64,000 bases of DNA, from assembly GCA_964030475.1 (NCBI GenBank), contig CAXIPT010000009.1, positions 996,774-1,060,773 of the forward strand, read 5' to 3'. This stretch comes from Tethya wilhelma. Its lineage: Eukaryota > Porifera > Demospongiae > Tethyida > Tethyidae. The position numbers and the translations under genes are program-made. The notes beneath the pieces were generated by a model. It saw only the letters and a list, made by a program, of their open reading frames with translations, was not told where the DNA came from and searched no databases. This document shows positions 1-13,000 of this stretch, in pieces (the stretch's first letter is position 1; each line of letters starts with the position of its first letter).

Positions 1-235
1 ATGATATCTATTTTGTTAGGTTTTGTGTCGGAAGCCAAAATGGCCAAATTTGATAAAATCCCCTGACTATATATAGTCCACGCTTTTTTTCTGATTTTGG
101 GTCAAAATCAAACCTACATCAAAATAGGTATCTTTTGAAAGCCTTTTTCAAGCTGATTGCAATGGTGCAAGTCCCAGCTTCATACGACCTTCCTGGAGCG
201 ACCTACACTCAATAATGTTTCCCATAAACTTGCAG
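1..235. other. Intronic or upstream sequence with a partial foldback repeat
   Basis: No coding exon is visible here. Positions about 136-197 match the right arm of the 346-bp foldback unit that forms arrays at 25.1 and 44.1 kb, with the shared text gcaatggtgcaagtccca followed by cgaccttcctgg. The stretch ends at a splice acceptor (tgcag, 231-235), so it is probably intron of the RhoGEF gene that follows. Confidence 0.6.
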
Positions 236-630
236 TTGCAGAGATCCTCCTCATTGGACAAGCTTGATGACCGCATGGACCGCTCGACGCGTAACTCCAT
301 CCACCATCACATCTCCTCCAGTGAAGATGAAGAGGAAGAGACCACTGTAGCATCACCAATCATACCAGGTGAGTTTGTAGCTTTTAGTTTCCATGTAGAT
401 TTACTGGTAAAGGGCGGTGAAAGTCAAATGATGGTATTTACGTTTTTATAATTGAAGTTTTTGCTTTGACGACCTTTTCCAGATTTACCAAAGACTCCAA
501 GTGCAAGTGGTGAAGAATTGATGTACAGTACTCCCAGAGATGCACACAGAAAAGCTGGAAAGGTACTATAGGTTATCATATCATTCAAACAAAACATAAT
601 GTGTTGACTACTAATGGTGACTATGGCTTC

Positions 631-678
<48 letters not shown>

Positions 679-3575
679 CTTTAGTTATCACAGTCGGCAA
701 GTGCCTTTGTTGACATTGAACCTCTCTATCAGTACATCAATACAGCCGAGTTCCTCCGAGAACCCGGGGACCTTCTTCCCCCCTCTCTCTCCCCCTCCTC
801 CACACCTCCCAATCCTTCGTCATCAACCACTCCCAAACCTCCCTCCTCCTCCATGTCTTTCCTTGGACCACGAGCGTCAAAACAAAACCAGCTTGAGATA
901 GCTCGCCAGCTCTCCTGTAGGAAGCTGTGGTGTGAACTGCCCGAGATTATCAAAAGCGGTGTTCTCAAGACGCTTAGCAATGAGGAACGCAAGCTCCAAG
1001 AGGCAATGTACGAGGTTATCACCTCAGAGGCGACCTATCTTCGAAGTCTTGATGTGCTGATCGAGCACTTTATGGATGATCCTGGCATGAACCCTAATCT
1101 CCCAGAAGGGAGGCGTGTCCTCGACAAGCGGCAGCATCATGTGATCTTCTCGAACGTACGAGAAGTGAGAGATGTGAGCGCTTTGTTTCTGGAGGAGTTG
1201 GAAGAGAGACAAAAGGAAGGAGCAGTCATCAAAAACATCTCCGATATCGTCTTAAAATACGTGAGTAAAGAGAGTACTCTTTGGTGTTTGAGTGTTGCAG
1301 TATCAGTAGACCTGTTGTGAAACATTCACTGTAAACTTTCCTGATTTCTATCTCTCTAGGCGGAAGGTAAGCTGGATGGGTACATCCGATACTGTACTAA
1401 TCAGGTCTACCAGATACGTGAGCTTCAAGATGCACTGTAAGTTAACACCATGGTAATCTCAAATAATACTATATTTAGCAGTGGTTTTAATCTTGCCCTC
1501 TCTTGCATTGTCTCAGGGAGAAGAACGTGATGTTCCGTGAGTACTTGAGACGTCTGGAGTCAGACAAGTGTTGTCAGAATCTCAACATGCAATCCTTCCT
1601 CTTGCTACCCATGCAGAGGATCACCAGACTGCCTCTGCTCATGTTGGCCATCCTCAACCGCACACCTCTGGACCATCCTGATCATGGTCAGGTGGAGATG
1701 ACTTTGAGAACCGTTCAGAAGGTAGGTGTCAATGTGTGTGGGTACCTGTTATCAAAATAATATTGGTACGTCTGTAGTGATTGAATAGTTTGTGCAATGA
1801 ACCTTATAATATGTAACATCACCTTACACACTCTTCCTCATTTTAAGGACAAGTGGTTAATGGCATGGTGACTGGAAAGTTATCCTTTTTTTAACAATGT
1901 GTCATGGAGACTTAATCTCCTGTTATGTTGTTTGTCCTCCCTCATGTCTTGCATGGTTTGCATAAAAAGACCCACCTAAGTGTTGTCATGGTGCAGTCAA
2001 TACTAACTTTCTTTCTTTTTGTAGTTACTCTGAGCAGTTTCTCATTCATGTAAATTTCTTTACCATCTAGTTGGTAACAGCTTGCAATGATGGTGCAAGG
2101 AAAATGGAACGAACTGAACAGCTGCACGAGATCCACAGCCATCTTGACTTTGGGAAGCTGAAACCTTTCCCTCTTGTCTCCGTGAGCAGACAGCTGGAGA
2201 GGAAAGGCACCTTGGTCCAACTCCAGGTGGAACAGAAGCTCCTGGGGAAGACAAAGACCAAGAAGAGACAACTCTATGTGTTTGCCTTCACAGATTATGT
2301 CATTATCACCAAGAGGAAGAAAGAGTAAGTCATGCAGCCATTTTTGAACACTCACAAGTCTATTTGCATTCGCTTGAACCATTCATTTCCCCACTGTAAT
2401 TGGGCAACCCTTTACCAGCTAATGTCCTATACCCAAGTATTGTTGGACAGCATCTCTGTTTCCTGCATGGGCTAGAATGTGAATAGATTTTAGCCACTAG
2501 TCTCATTTCCAGATGTAATTGGAATGAGACTAACAAGTCACTCTTGAGACTTCTAACTTATGTTCCACGTTTCCAAACACATGCACACTGGCAGTGCTAA
2601 AGGTGACTACATTTATCGTGTCATTGACCACGCCTCCCGTGCCCTCGTGGAGGTGGAATGGATCGAGAGCCATCCAGCTGTCACTGTCTCCAAGCAGGTG
2701 TTAGGAGAGCACACAGCCATCACTCAGGCAATGTGGGCAGTGTCAGCTGCTGGAGCAAGACACGCCTTCCTATTGACCATCTTGGACAACGTCCATCACA
2801 GATCAGAGGAGTATATCTTCTTGGCTCAAAATGAGTAAGTCAGTTTAACTCAGTTGTAACCTAGTTGTAACTCAGTTATAGCTCATTTGTAACTCAGTGT
2901 AACTCATGCAGTATTCAGTGCATGCAACTCCAGTTATGGGTGGGTGTGTTCTATTGATTTACATCCATTGTCTGTTGATTGTAGCACTGATAAGACTCGA
3001 TGGATGGAGTCACTGATCAGAGCTGACGTTGAGAGAGAAGAGGAAAAGATCTACGAACTTTGGGGTAAGAAATGCAAGCGTGCAAGTCATTTTGTGCATG
3101 TGTGCAGCTGAGAATTTCATTTATTTTTCAGTCGCTTGATTTTTAAAAATGTGTGAGAATTCTTTTTATAGTAAACTGTAATCAACTTACATGCATGCAT
3201 GGTGATAATTATGTAGATTGTCCGCAAGTACAAGCGGTATTTGACTACCAAGCACAGCAACCTGACGAACTTGACTTGCAAAGAGGCGATGTTGTCAAAG
3301 TCTACCGTAAAATGGCTGATGGTAAGTTCTCACATACTAGTCAGCATATCTTTGCATCTGTTGATACCATTTTACTTCCTCTTGTGTGTCCATGTTAATT
3401 CTCTGCAGGTTGGTACGAAGGAGAAAGACTTCGTGACCTCCAGTGTGGTTGGTTCCCCTCTAATTTCACCGTTGAGATTGAGAACCAGCACACAAAGGCA
3501 AGGAACTTGAGGGAGACGTATCGATTGTTTTCTTTACCCATGAATCAAGACAGAAATGTTCATACATTAAGATAA
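236..3575 (+). CDS. Ephexin-family RhoGEF (DH-PH-SH3), 5' partial
   Basis: This is a guanine-nucleotide exchange factor for Rho GTPases that should act at the membrane or cytoskeleton. About ten exons can be followed. They encode a Ser/Asp/Glu-rich linker (236-369), a short exon (482-560) and a Pro/Ser-rich stretch reading in frame from 685 into the DH domain. The sequence LWCELPEIIKSGVLKTLS followed by ERKLQEAMYEVITSEATYLR is the signature seen in ARHGEF5/15/16/19/26 and NGEF. The DH domain continues through 1360-1720 (FLLLPMQRITRLPLL). The PH domain spans about 2071-3065. An SH3 domain spans about 3215-3510 (AVFDYQAQQPDELDL, then GWFPSNF). The stop is TAA at 3573-3575. The acceptor before 236 shows that the N-terminus lies upstream of the window. 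The sequence does not say which ephexin paralogue this is. Confidence 0.9.
633..680. repeat. (CT)n microsatellite acting as polypyrimidine tract
   Basis: About 22 CT units run directly into the acceptor cccctttag of the RhoGEF exon that starts at 685. Confidence 0.9.
2847..2905. repeat. Degenerate short tandem repeat (TTGTAACTCAG-like)
   Basis: Four to five imperfect 10-15 bp copies of a gtaactcagt-type unit lie just after the donor at about 2834, in the intron between the PH-domain exons of the ephexin-like gene. Confidence 0.55.
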
Positions 3576-4056
3576 TGATCCTTTGCATGCACATCACAAA
3601 ATGTTTTATGTTTTTGTCTGTCTTAAAATTGCCATCATCAACAATTGGACCTATATTATTATTTAAATACTATAATAATTATTATAGACTTTGTTGTGTC
3701 CGTTTTATCCTCATGTATATACAATTATTAACTTCATTTGTTTCACGAATCAGTGATGCATGATAATATTATAGTTGCAATTACTGCATTCATAATGCAG
3801 TAGCAATAAGCAAAATACTCTCATAATAACTAACACACAAAATTAGGTTTTTACTTTAAATTCACACAACACACCATATAAAAAATAATATAAAAAATTA
3901 ATTTGATTTGTCGGAAACAATAAGTAATAATAATATATACCTGCTTTAAGAGATTTTTTGATCAATAACACAAGTCACACACCATACTGTTCCTTCAGCC
4001 TTCATGTAATTTTAGCACAATGTCATGTAGCACACACAAGATCTATAAAAGATTGG
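3576..4056. other. AT-rich spacer between convergent RhoGEF genes
   Basis: This very AT-rich 481-bp stretch separates the stop codons of two RhoGEF genes that converge on it. It contains both 3' UTRs. No further gene is visible. Confidence 0.6.
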
Positions 4057-7000
4057 TCATATTTCTATCTCATAAGCCATCATGCATGATTCTTCACTTG
4101 TCGACTCCTCTTGACCATTAGCAGTAGATCTTTTCAAAGTGACTACTCCTGGTCGAAGATTCACAAGACCTTTACCCGCAGTGAGAACAAAGATGGCTCC
4201 TTCCTTAGATTCAGAGGACCACTCCGGGATCATGGAACTCAAGCTACTGAGAGCCTGTCTGGAGAACATGGTTGGAGAGATGTTTGCAGGTCCTACACGA
4301 TATGAAAAAGGAAGACAACCACTTACCAGCAATGCAAAGATTAATCAAGCCACTCAGCTGAAATGAGTTGTATGCAGAACATGCAAGAGAACTTCAAAGG
4401 AGTTAACTCTTGTTAGTTAACTATATTCATGCAGTCTCAAGTGACTGTGGAGAGCTGTAGCTGTTACAAAACACATACACATGCACTGTTCCTTACCTCC
4501 TACTTCCAGAGTAGAAGGACTCTCATAAGGGTTAGGCTTGTTTGGTCTTATATCTAGGTCTGTCTCATCTTCCCCAGCTGCAGCATCCAACTCATCTGGG
4601 TGGTCATAAGGGCCTTCTTCTTCAGCTGCTGTGCAAGTAGTTGTGCCATTAGTAGCATATGCTCCATTAGCAGCTGTTGTCAAGGTTGACTGGCTATCCA
4701 TACCAAGTTCGCTGGGAATGCTGTAAAGCCCAGAGCCTTCTATCTCCAGCTCATTACTTGGTGGTGCTACTTTGTCAAGCTCTTCTGGGAGATTGTAGAT
4801 ACCAGATTCAGACATTTCCACATCTGGTTGAGACTGAAAGTTTCCATTTTCAAGACCTGAAGTGAGTTTACCTGTGGACATAACTTCACCATCTTCATTT
4901 CCTGGCTCATTATTCTCTGGTAAGTCAGTACCATCGCTTGTATCAGTGACAGCAATTGTGTTTCTAAAGTCTTCAGGAAACTCGTAATGCTCCCCAATGG
5001 AAGGATCGGCAATCATTTTTTCTTTCAATGTCAGAGTCTTTTCATCTCCTTCAACTACTGATGCTCCTTCCCCTTTTCCTGCACCCTGCACTCTGGGCTG
5101 CTTATTTATAGGTACCACTAACTTCTTCTCTTCCAATTCATCCACCACCTCTTGCCACTCCTCATCAAGCTTCTCTCTCGACCTGCTCCTTTGTATTCTT
5201 GGACGATCTGAATGACCCCCTTTTTCTTCTTCTTCATCAGATCCAGCTGCTGCATTCCCATTTCTCGCTAAGCTTTCTTCAAGTGTGAAAGTTGATGGAT
5301 CGGGAAGTGTAGGAGTGAGAGATTTATCAAACTTTGAAGAATCAACTTGTGGGGTCGAGTTTTCTTCCAAACACGGAGCAGAAGAATCAGCTTTCAAAGT
5401 ACCAGCATCACCGCTAGCAGCACTACCGGTACTCTCTTCACTTGACTCAAGCTCCTTCCTACCACTGGAAGTGTCTGAGAGAAGACCGCTGCCATTTTGA
5501 GCCTCAGCTTCTTCACTAGGGAACACATCATCATCCATGTCATCATAAATGGAATCCTCTTCCGGAGTCACCATATTGAATACTCTGCTCTGTTCGTCAG
5601 ACAAAAACTGGCCCACTCTAGTGCTGGAGTATGTAGCGAGTGTCTTCACATTGAGGATGACTCTGACTGCACTAGAGTGGCTGTCGAGACTGAGGTGTGG
5701 CTTACCGGACACCATGGGAACACCTTTGATGCGGGGGACTCTGTAGACAAGAATTGCACCAACGGATGTTCCTATCCACAGGAACCCAAAGGAGGCCATC
5801 AGTGATGTGACGTGGATGAACTGGGGAATGGGGATCTTGGATTCAAGTCCTCTTCCTGCATTAGAGAGAAACAGTTCCACTCACTTACAGTGACCACAAC
5901 ATGTACTAGTCCATCACTATCATAATTTATCAGACCAACAATGAGAAAATATACCTAGATACAAGAGATGTACCACAGTTAAGACTAGTGGCACTGTGGT
6001 GGCTGTAAAACTCATAATTATGTACTAAGACTACTTCTTCAAAGAAGTTAGGCACTTTTCCGTTATGGGAGTTATTCTTAGGACATCAAATTGTTATCAT
6101 AAGGACTAACTTTTTATGATGGTGTGCAAAGTGTTCTTGATGTTGATGTCCTGGAGAGAGGTCTTGGTGATGACATGGAACAGCTCCACAGTAGGTACTC
6201 CTCTGTAGCTGACCCAGACTCCTTCTCCCCACATTGTCATCCTTGATACCATGACACCCTCTTTGGTGCTCATTGTCAGGTGTCCCTGAAATAGTCACAG
6301 AGGAAAAGAAAAACTTAATAGGAACTGCAACCAGCACATGCCTTCATTTTCACAGATCACAGCTAGACAATATAGACTGTTTCAACGAATCAATATAGAG
6401 CATTGACATAGCAAGAATTATAGAAACTTTATTGGGACGTTTGGCTCAAGAGCCTTCGTCAGCCAATAAAAAAGACTGTGTTACGTAGTCTACATATATT
6501 ATCCATTATCCATGAGTGATCCCACTGAACCATTTTATGGAATCTACAAGTAAGCTGCACAATTCCTCAGTTGCAAGTTTTTCAACAAGATTTAGTGAGG
6601 TTAGTTGGACAATGAAATGCATCCTGGCTCATTACTAGGCACCTTGGTGCTGGCAATTACCTCGTGTCTGTGTGTTTGCATATTCAAGAAGAAGCAGAGA
6701 TTTCCCACACCCATCCAGAGTCGATTCCCAACAATACACGTGCAACGGATCGTAGCTTCTGTCACTGAGATTGTTTTACGATTGGTCAAGTCCCAACCAT
6801 CTGTGATAGTTATTCAATCAATGTGTGTGCATGTAAAATAATCACTGTATGTAAACTGCGCAATTTATTTTTTACGCTCAAAGATATACATGTGGTTGTT
6901 TTTTGTTACCTTTTGTTCTCTTGTAAATCACGATACTTCCTTCAGCAGTCGAGATGAAAACTTGGTTGGACCAGTATCTGAAACATGATTGTACATGATT

Positions 7001-10000
7001 ATCAGCATGTCAATAATTATTACATGTACTTGTTAATCATTATAAATTAGGAGGGGCTGGCTTTATCAATTAATCTATCTTGTAAGGGAGGAGCTTACAT
7101 ACAATAGACAAATTAGTTCCAATTGTCCAACTGCCCTTTTGCAGTTTTTACAGCACATGTTGCCAAGGGAGAATATTGTTCAATTACTGTTGCCATGTCA
7201 CTCAACAATAAGAACATGGAGAAGATCCACACAAGGCTGCTAATTGTCATGACAATAACCCAAAACTTATTGTCTCTTTCAAAACCATTCATGCACTATT
7301 GATTCAGCTTCACTGAGGCCAACTGGACTTATTCATGCAGATAGTATACAGTTACATGTGTTGGGCAAACTACAAGCATAAATTATGCTCATGTCACAGC
7401 TAGTCCACTCACTGCAGTGAGGTGATTGAGTCAGTGAGGATATCAGAGGAGAGACATTTCTTTGCTCCGTTCTCAACACTCTGAGCTGTGAAGATGGAGA
7501 GTCTGAGGAGAAACATGAACAGAATAAAATTACTTTAATTTGACTAATATACGCATTGGGGAAATTTTCGTTTGTGCCACTGTGTGCGAAAATTAAACAC
7601 TTGAAATTTTGATGATCTATTACCAATATTAATACGGACATTGTGTAAAGTAAGAAAATTAAACATGCGAAAATTTAACATATGGAACATTTTCAACACG
7701 AAAAATGTCTCAAATTATGGTAAACATTTTTTATCTAAAAATTTATGCTATGGGCAATTAATCTGTTGTTTTTTTTCCTTGAGGAAATTAAACCCAGTGT
7801 CTGAAACTTTCTAAAAGCATGGGAATTTTTTTCCATAAATTACTCAACCATATGACTGAAACTAATGAGCCAGGTGGCACCATTTACTATCCCCTATCAG
7901 GTTTCATCAGACCAATTCTGGTAACTGGGTTGTAGTAAAGCACACACCAGTGGTTGATTGGATTGCATGGTCTGAGAAAACAGCAAATCAGGGCCATCTG
8001 GTGACAATAATGCCTGAGACACTATAAAGAAGGCCATCAAATTTAACAATGCTCCTCTAATAAAGGGTTTGGATCATAGAAAAAAATCAGTGTAAACGGT
8101 TGAAGTGCTGTACTTACTTTCCATTCTGAGCTCCCATCCACACAGTAGCTATGTGAGAAGGAATGTAGTCCAAAGAGCCTTTGTGAAGGGTGTCTCTTAA
8201 ACTCGCTCTCCTCATTGTTGAGGTAAGAGTAGTGTCTTGAGCAGCTGGGGGAACGTATACAATATCGATGATGCGATTGGATTCCACGCTGAAGCACTCC
8301 AGGATGATCGGGGAGGGGGTCATACAGGCCACAATCATCACCACAGCTGATTCATCATTGCCACCAGCTAACCAGGCGCTGTTGAGGCCCACTCTAGTTC
8401 CACACATGATCTGACAGAGTGTGTGTGTGTGGAGGGAATGAGAGTATGACTGTGTGAATGTGAAGTTGCAAAATTTAATTTCCTTTGCTCAGTTTATTTT
8501 TTTCTCACCTCCCCTAACACAGATGTCTTTATAAAAATTGATAGACCAAAACTATCACCCCACCAGGGGTGACAATGCAACCAGACAGCCTACTCAGCAA
8601 AAAGTAAACCAGCTATAAGATAAGTGTGGTTAACACCTCATTTGTGTTAGCCTGCTGTGTGCACTTACAGATGATGTGCTGTCCAGAAGGTTGAGAGGTG
8701 AGCTCTGGACAAAGAGAGGGAGTTTGTGAGTTAGCTCAAAGATATCTTCATCATGTACGTCCTCAGCAATCACCCAAGAATCAGAGTTTGGTTTAGCTGT
8801 GAGTGTGTGCATGTCGGTAGATGGATGCATATGGATGATAAACCAATGGATCCATCAACTAAAATAATCCATCAACTAAAACAATCAATCTGCTTTAATC
8901 CATTCCTTAGGATGGTTTTGCATGAATATATCTTTGCTTATTTGATTTTTAAGAGACCATTAGCTTTAGCTGTGTAAGGAAACACACATTGTCAATTAAG
9001 CAAACAGTCTACTTGCAACTGTCAACATTCTTAGGCTACATTGAACTGTTCTGGGAGATGATTCCTCAGCTTCACCCACCCAAGAGGCCCAATGTGGGGT
9101 AACCTGTCTCATAGGCTCACAATCACTCACACAGCTTTAGTTTGGCATATCTCAGGGCATTCAGCCATTCCAGTTTGTCCTTTTCAGATCTGAATCTATA
9201 GGTGTGGTGGATGTCTTTGCTTCCATCCCTGTGATGTGAGCATGTGCATGTATAAATGTCAAAAATGGGATATAACTACAAAAAATGGTCTGACAATTAT
9301 TATTAAGCAATGATTCCTTTAAAGCCAATGCACCACTGGTCATGTGGTACATAGTAACACAATACCCCACACACACACATGCTGTGAATATCCTAAGTTT
9401 GCACAATTGCAGTGTGTGGTATCAGCTACCTTACAATACAATAGTTTTTTTTTTATCAATAAGTATTGTCCAAGATGGGTGCAAAATTACCTTCCTTAGT
9501 TGCCAACAAAATACTCAGATCAGGTTCTATGATAGCTCTATATGATCAAGTTACTATAGGTACCTACATCTGTTTGTTTGTCCAGAATAATTCTTATTAT
9601 AATAATTTTTGTACAATGGTCTTTGTTACTGCTGCCAAAATACTACAGTACAGTAACACAAGTTGGCATACAGATTATTATAATCAGGACAGTTAACAGG
9701 ATAAAATCAACTTTTGAGGCCACATTCTTTTCCTTTTCTTTACCTGCTGGGTAAGGTCAGGTCAACCCTGCCAACTTGAAGTGCCTTGATCTGTTCTTTG
9801 ACATTAGCTATTTTCCTTTGGAGGACTCGAATGTGGGTACCAACATCTTTGACAGTTAGGCCCTGTGAAAAAAGAGGGTAAGTGGAAGAGAGAAAGAGTA
9901 TACAAGGGACTATACCTAGTTCTATCCCTTGTAAATAGATACCTTTGAATATCATACATAAAGTAAACATGTTTACAATAGAATACATAATAATATTAGC

Positions 10001-13000
10001 TAAGGATACATAATATTAAGTTTGTGATTAATCACTGCTCTTTAATTGCTCATCTTAGCACACACAAATTGTGCTCAATTCTTAATTTTCTATAATGCTG
10101 GCTGCTCAAGGATAATCAGTGACACAAACCTGGTAGGAATCGTGTAATTTGGAGATGATCGAGGCGATATTTGTCATCAGATCAAAATCATGTTCTAGCT
10201 TCTTGTAGTTCTCCTTCAATCTGAAGTACTCGGTAGCTTCTTCTGAGTTATCTAATTCATGAGTCATATTCACATTAAATTCAATGCATAGTTCATTATT
10301 CACATCTCTTTTCCTGCTGTTGTAGCAAAGAGATAATTAAATTTATTTAGATATTTATTTTTCTTCTGAATTGGAATGAGGTCAAAAAGTTTTTAATAAA
10401 ATTTAATAGTACATGTTATTGCCAAAAAAAGCAAGTCTATGACTATAATGAATGAGGCTATCTAGGTGGATGGGTGGGTGGACAGGAGCAAATCAATGTG
10501 CTCCTAGTAGTTAGATCAATTACCATTTTCCACCAGCATGTCCCAAATGTCGGACTGCAGATCAGGCTCAACCAGCTGGATCTTATCGAGAGGAGAGAAC
10601 CATTTACATGTGTAGGTAATGTCGGCTGTGCCCTTGAAATCCCTAAGAGAGAAAATGCAGGGGAAAGCAATATACAGTCATCTTATAGTGGGCATAAAAA
10701 AAGGAAGGACTACACACTGTTGCAGAGCCTTATTACCATACCATACAACATTAATAATTCAATGATCCTCATATCCCATGTTTATCCTGCATGAAATATT
10801 GTCAACATGCTTCTTTTAAGGTTTGGACATGATTTACCTTGATCCTGTTGTACTTTCAAGCTCTTGTTTTGGCGACTTCTTCCTTGTCTTGCCAGCTGCA
10901 CAGAGAACCATGTTATTAAAGAGCAGCAGACAGCGGTGGGTTTTAGGCACCACCCGACCATTGACTTGAAGCTAGAGAGAGAGAGAGAGAAAGGAGAAAA
11001 GAAAACAAAGATGGTGAACATAGCAACCAATGGCTTCACTACAGACAGGTGTGGGTGTCTGGTATTTTATTATGACTTAACATCTCACACTCATTCCCAC
11101 ACTGGTTGTCTAGTGTAAAGTTTTTATCATTTCAGCCTCACCAGCCTAGTGACTATGTCTTGTCTATAGAGCCATCTCTCACTGTCAGTCAGCTTGAAAG
11201 GGAGCCGGGATATGGTCATGTTTAGGTTCAGGATTACACTCTTCTGTTCATGATTCTTTTTTGCTTCATTCAAGTACTCCGCAATTCCCTCAATTTTGGC
11301 AAGAGCCATCTGAAGGAAAATTCGGTCAGGATGAGTGGCAGTGGTGTACTTGAGAAGATCCTGTATGTGTTTGTGGGCGAGAGAGAGAGAGTGAGAGGTC
11401 ACAGGCAAGGAATGTTGACATATTTAATAAAGATTAAAGAAATTATCACTAAAGACATTCCAAAGTGTTTCTGAAGCTAAAATTGATCATCTTAATGCTG
11501 CGAAAAATTTGAAATCCTATCCTAGAAACTATGGAATGGCATCAAAATTCAATTTTCAATATGACATTCCTAGAGAAATACCTGGATGAATAAAATACAC
11601 TGCGGATATCTTTGGATAGGCTTGAGAAGAAGTCCCTGTAAACTCAGACTTGTGTTGCTTTGCATGTATTTTTCTCTCAAAAACTTCACAAAGCTCTTCT
11701 TCTTGTGAATGGCCTTCTCCAACGTGGCCATTGCTGAGGTGAAGTTGTTCACATAGGCTGAATAGTACCGTATCATATCTTTGGTACCCATCAAAATTTT
11801 CGTGAGGGAAAAATTTCGTTCTTTTTGTTCCAGACAGCATGAAAACGAAAATTTTGCCCACGAAAATCTGAAATTTTTAAAACGTGGCCGCGGGTAATAT
11901 CAATCCACGTGGCTGTGCATGTGAACAAACGAAAATAAGACCACGAAAACTTGTTTTCAAGGCCTGAAACGAAATTTTAACCGCACGAAATTTCCCGCTA
12001 TACGGTATATCAATGAATTTAAACTTGACAACTTGCCTGTGCCCATAATAATACATGCATATACAGTGGCTAAAATATACTTAAAATTTTCGGACTTGGA
12101 CTTTGACCATCAAGCCGTCAAACTAACCCCCCCCCTCACCCCCCCACCGGCAATACTTCTGGTGATATGGTATGTTCGCAAAAGGGGGTGGATTTGGAGT
12201 ACAATAATTATGTGGTCTGGGCAAGTAGGTGTAACATAACCTATAACAGCTGTTTCTTACAAGTCACTAAACCTTGATACCACATTTTCCAGATATTTTA
12301 CTAAAAACAACTCACCACTTACATACCCCACATGACCTCTGAGTACTGATAAGAAAACAACAAACATACAACTCACCCCTGACAAAAAAAGGTCTCCGAT
12401 CTTTTGTTCGGAGGTCCAATCCAGGGTACGTGACGTGAGAGCAGAATAGAAGAGCTCATGTTGACGAATAATGTCCTCGATCGGACCAAACAGAGTCTGA
12501 ACCTGGTCGAAATCAAGAATGGGACTGGGACCTTCCGAGATCTCCTTTAGAGGAGTCATGTACACCTAAAAGGAGGCATTCACAGGCGGTAAAGGATTGG
12601 CACAATACATGTGTGTGAAGTTTTTCATAATTATTATAATTACATAATTTATTGCTTTGTGCATGCTATAATAATGGGTGAATCTCAATCACATCCCAAT
12701 TTGAATACTGTTACATAATACCAGAACTATGACATCACATTCTTACATCATCATTGGCATTATGTCATGTGTATATGTTTGTGTGGGATGTGATGATGAT
12801 GACATGTGGAGTGAGAGAGGGTATAAAAAGAGCTCACGCACACCAGCCCCTCAGTCAACAGAGATCATAGGACAGCTAGTATCATCAACAGCATCATGCT
12901 AAGAAGACATTTGCAGCAATAAATTTGGGATCATTGACGAATGAAAATTTATATACTGAGAAATTTTTGCAATGCTACACAGAATGTGTGATCCATATTT

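Noticed and set aside
4997..5805. Several plus-strand ORFs across 4.6-5.8 kb
   Set aside because: Antisense shadows of the large acidic exon of the ARHGEF10-like gene.
6420..6490. Conserved-looking string with ttgggacgtttggctcaaga
   Set aside because: It looks like a dispersed repeat tail, but no second copy or element boundary is visible in the window, so it is not annotated.
7540..7740. Intron stretch rich in gaaaatt and caaattaaac, similar to the TACCGTATA MITEs
   Set aside because: No matching termini could be found; it may be a decayed copy but cannot be supported.
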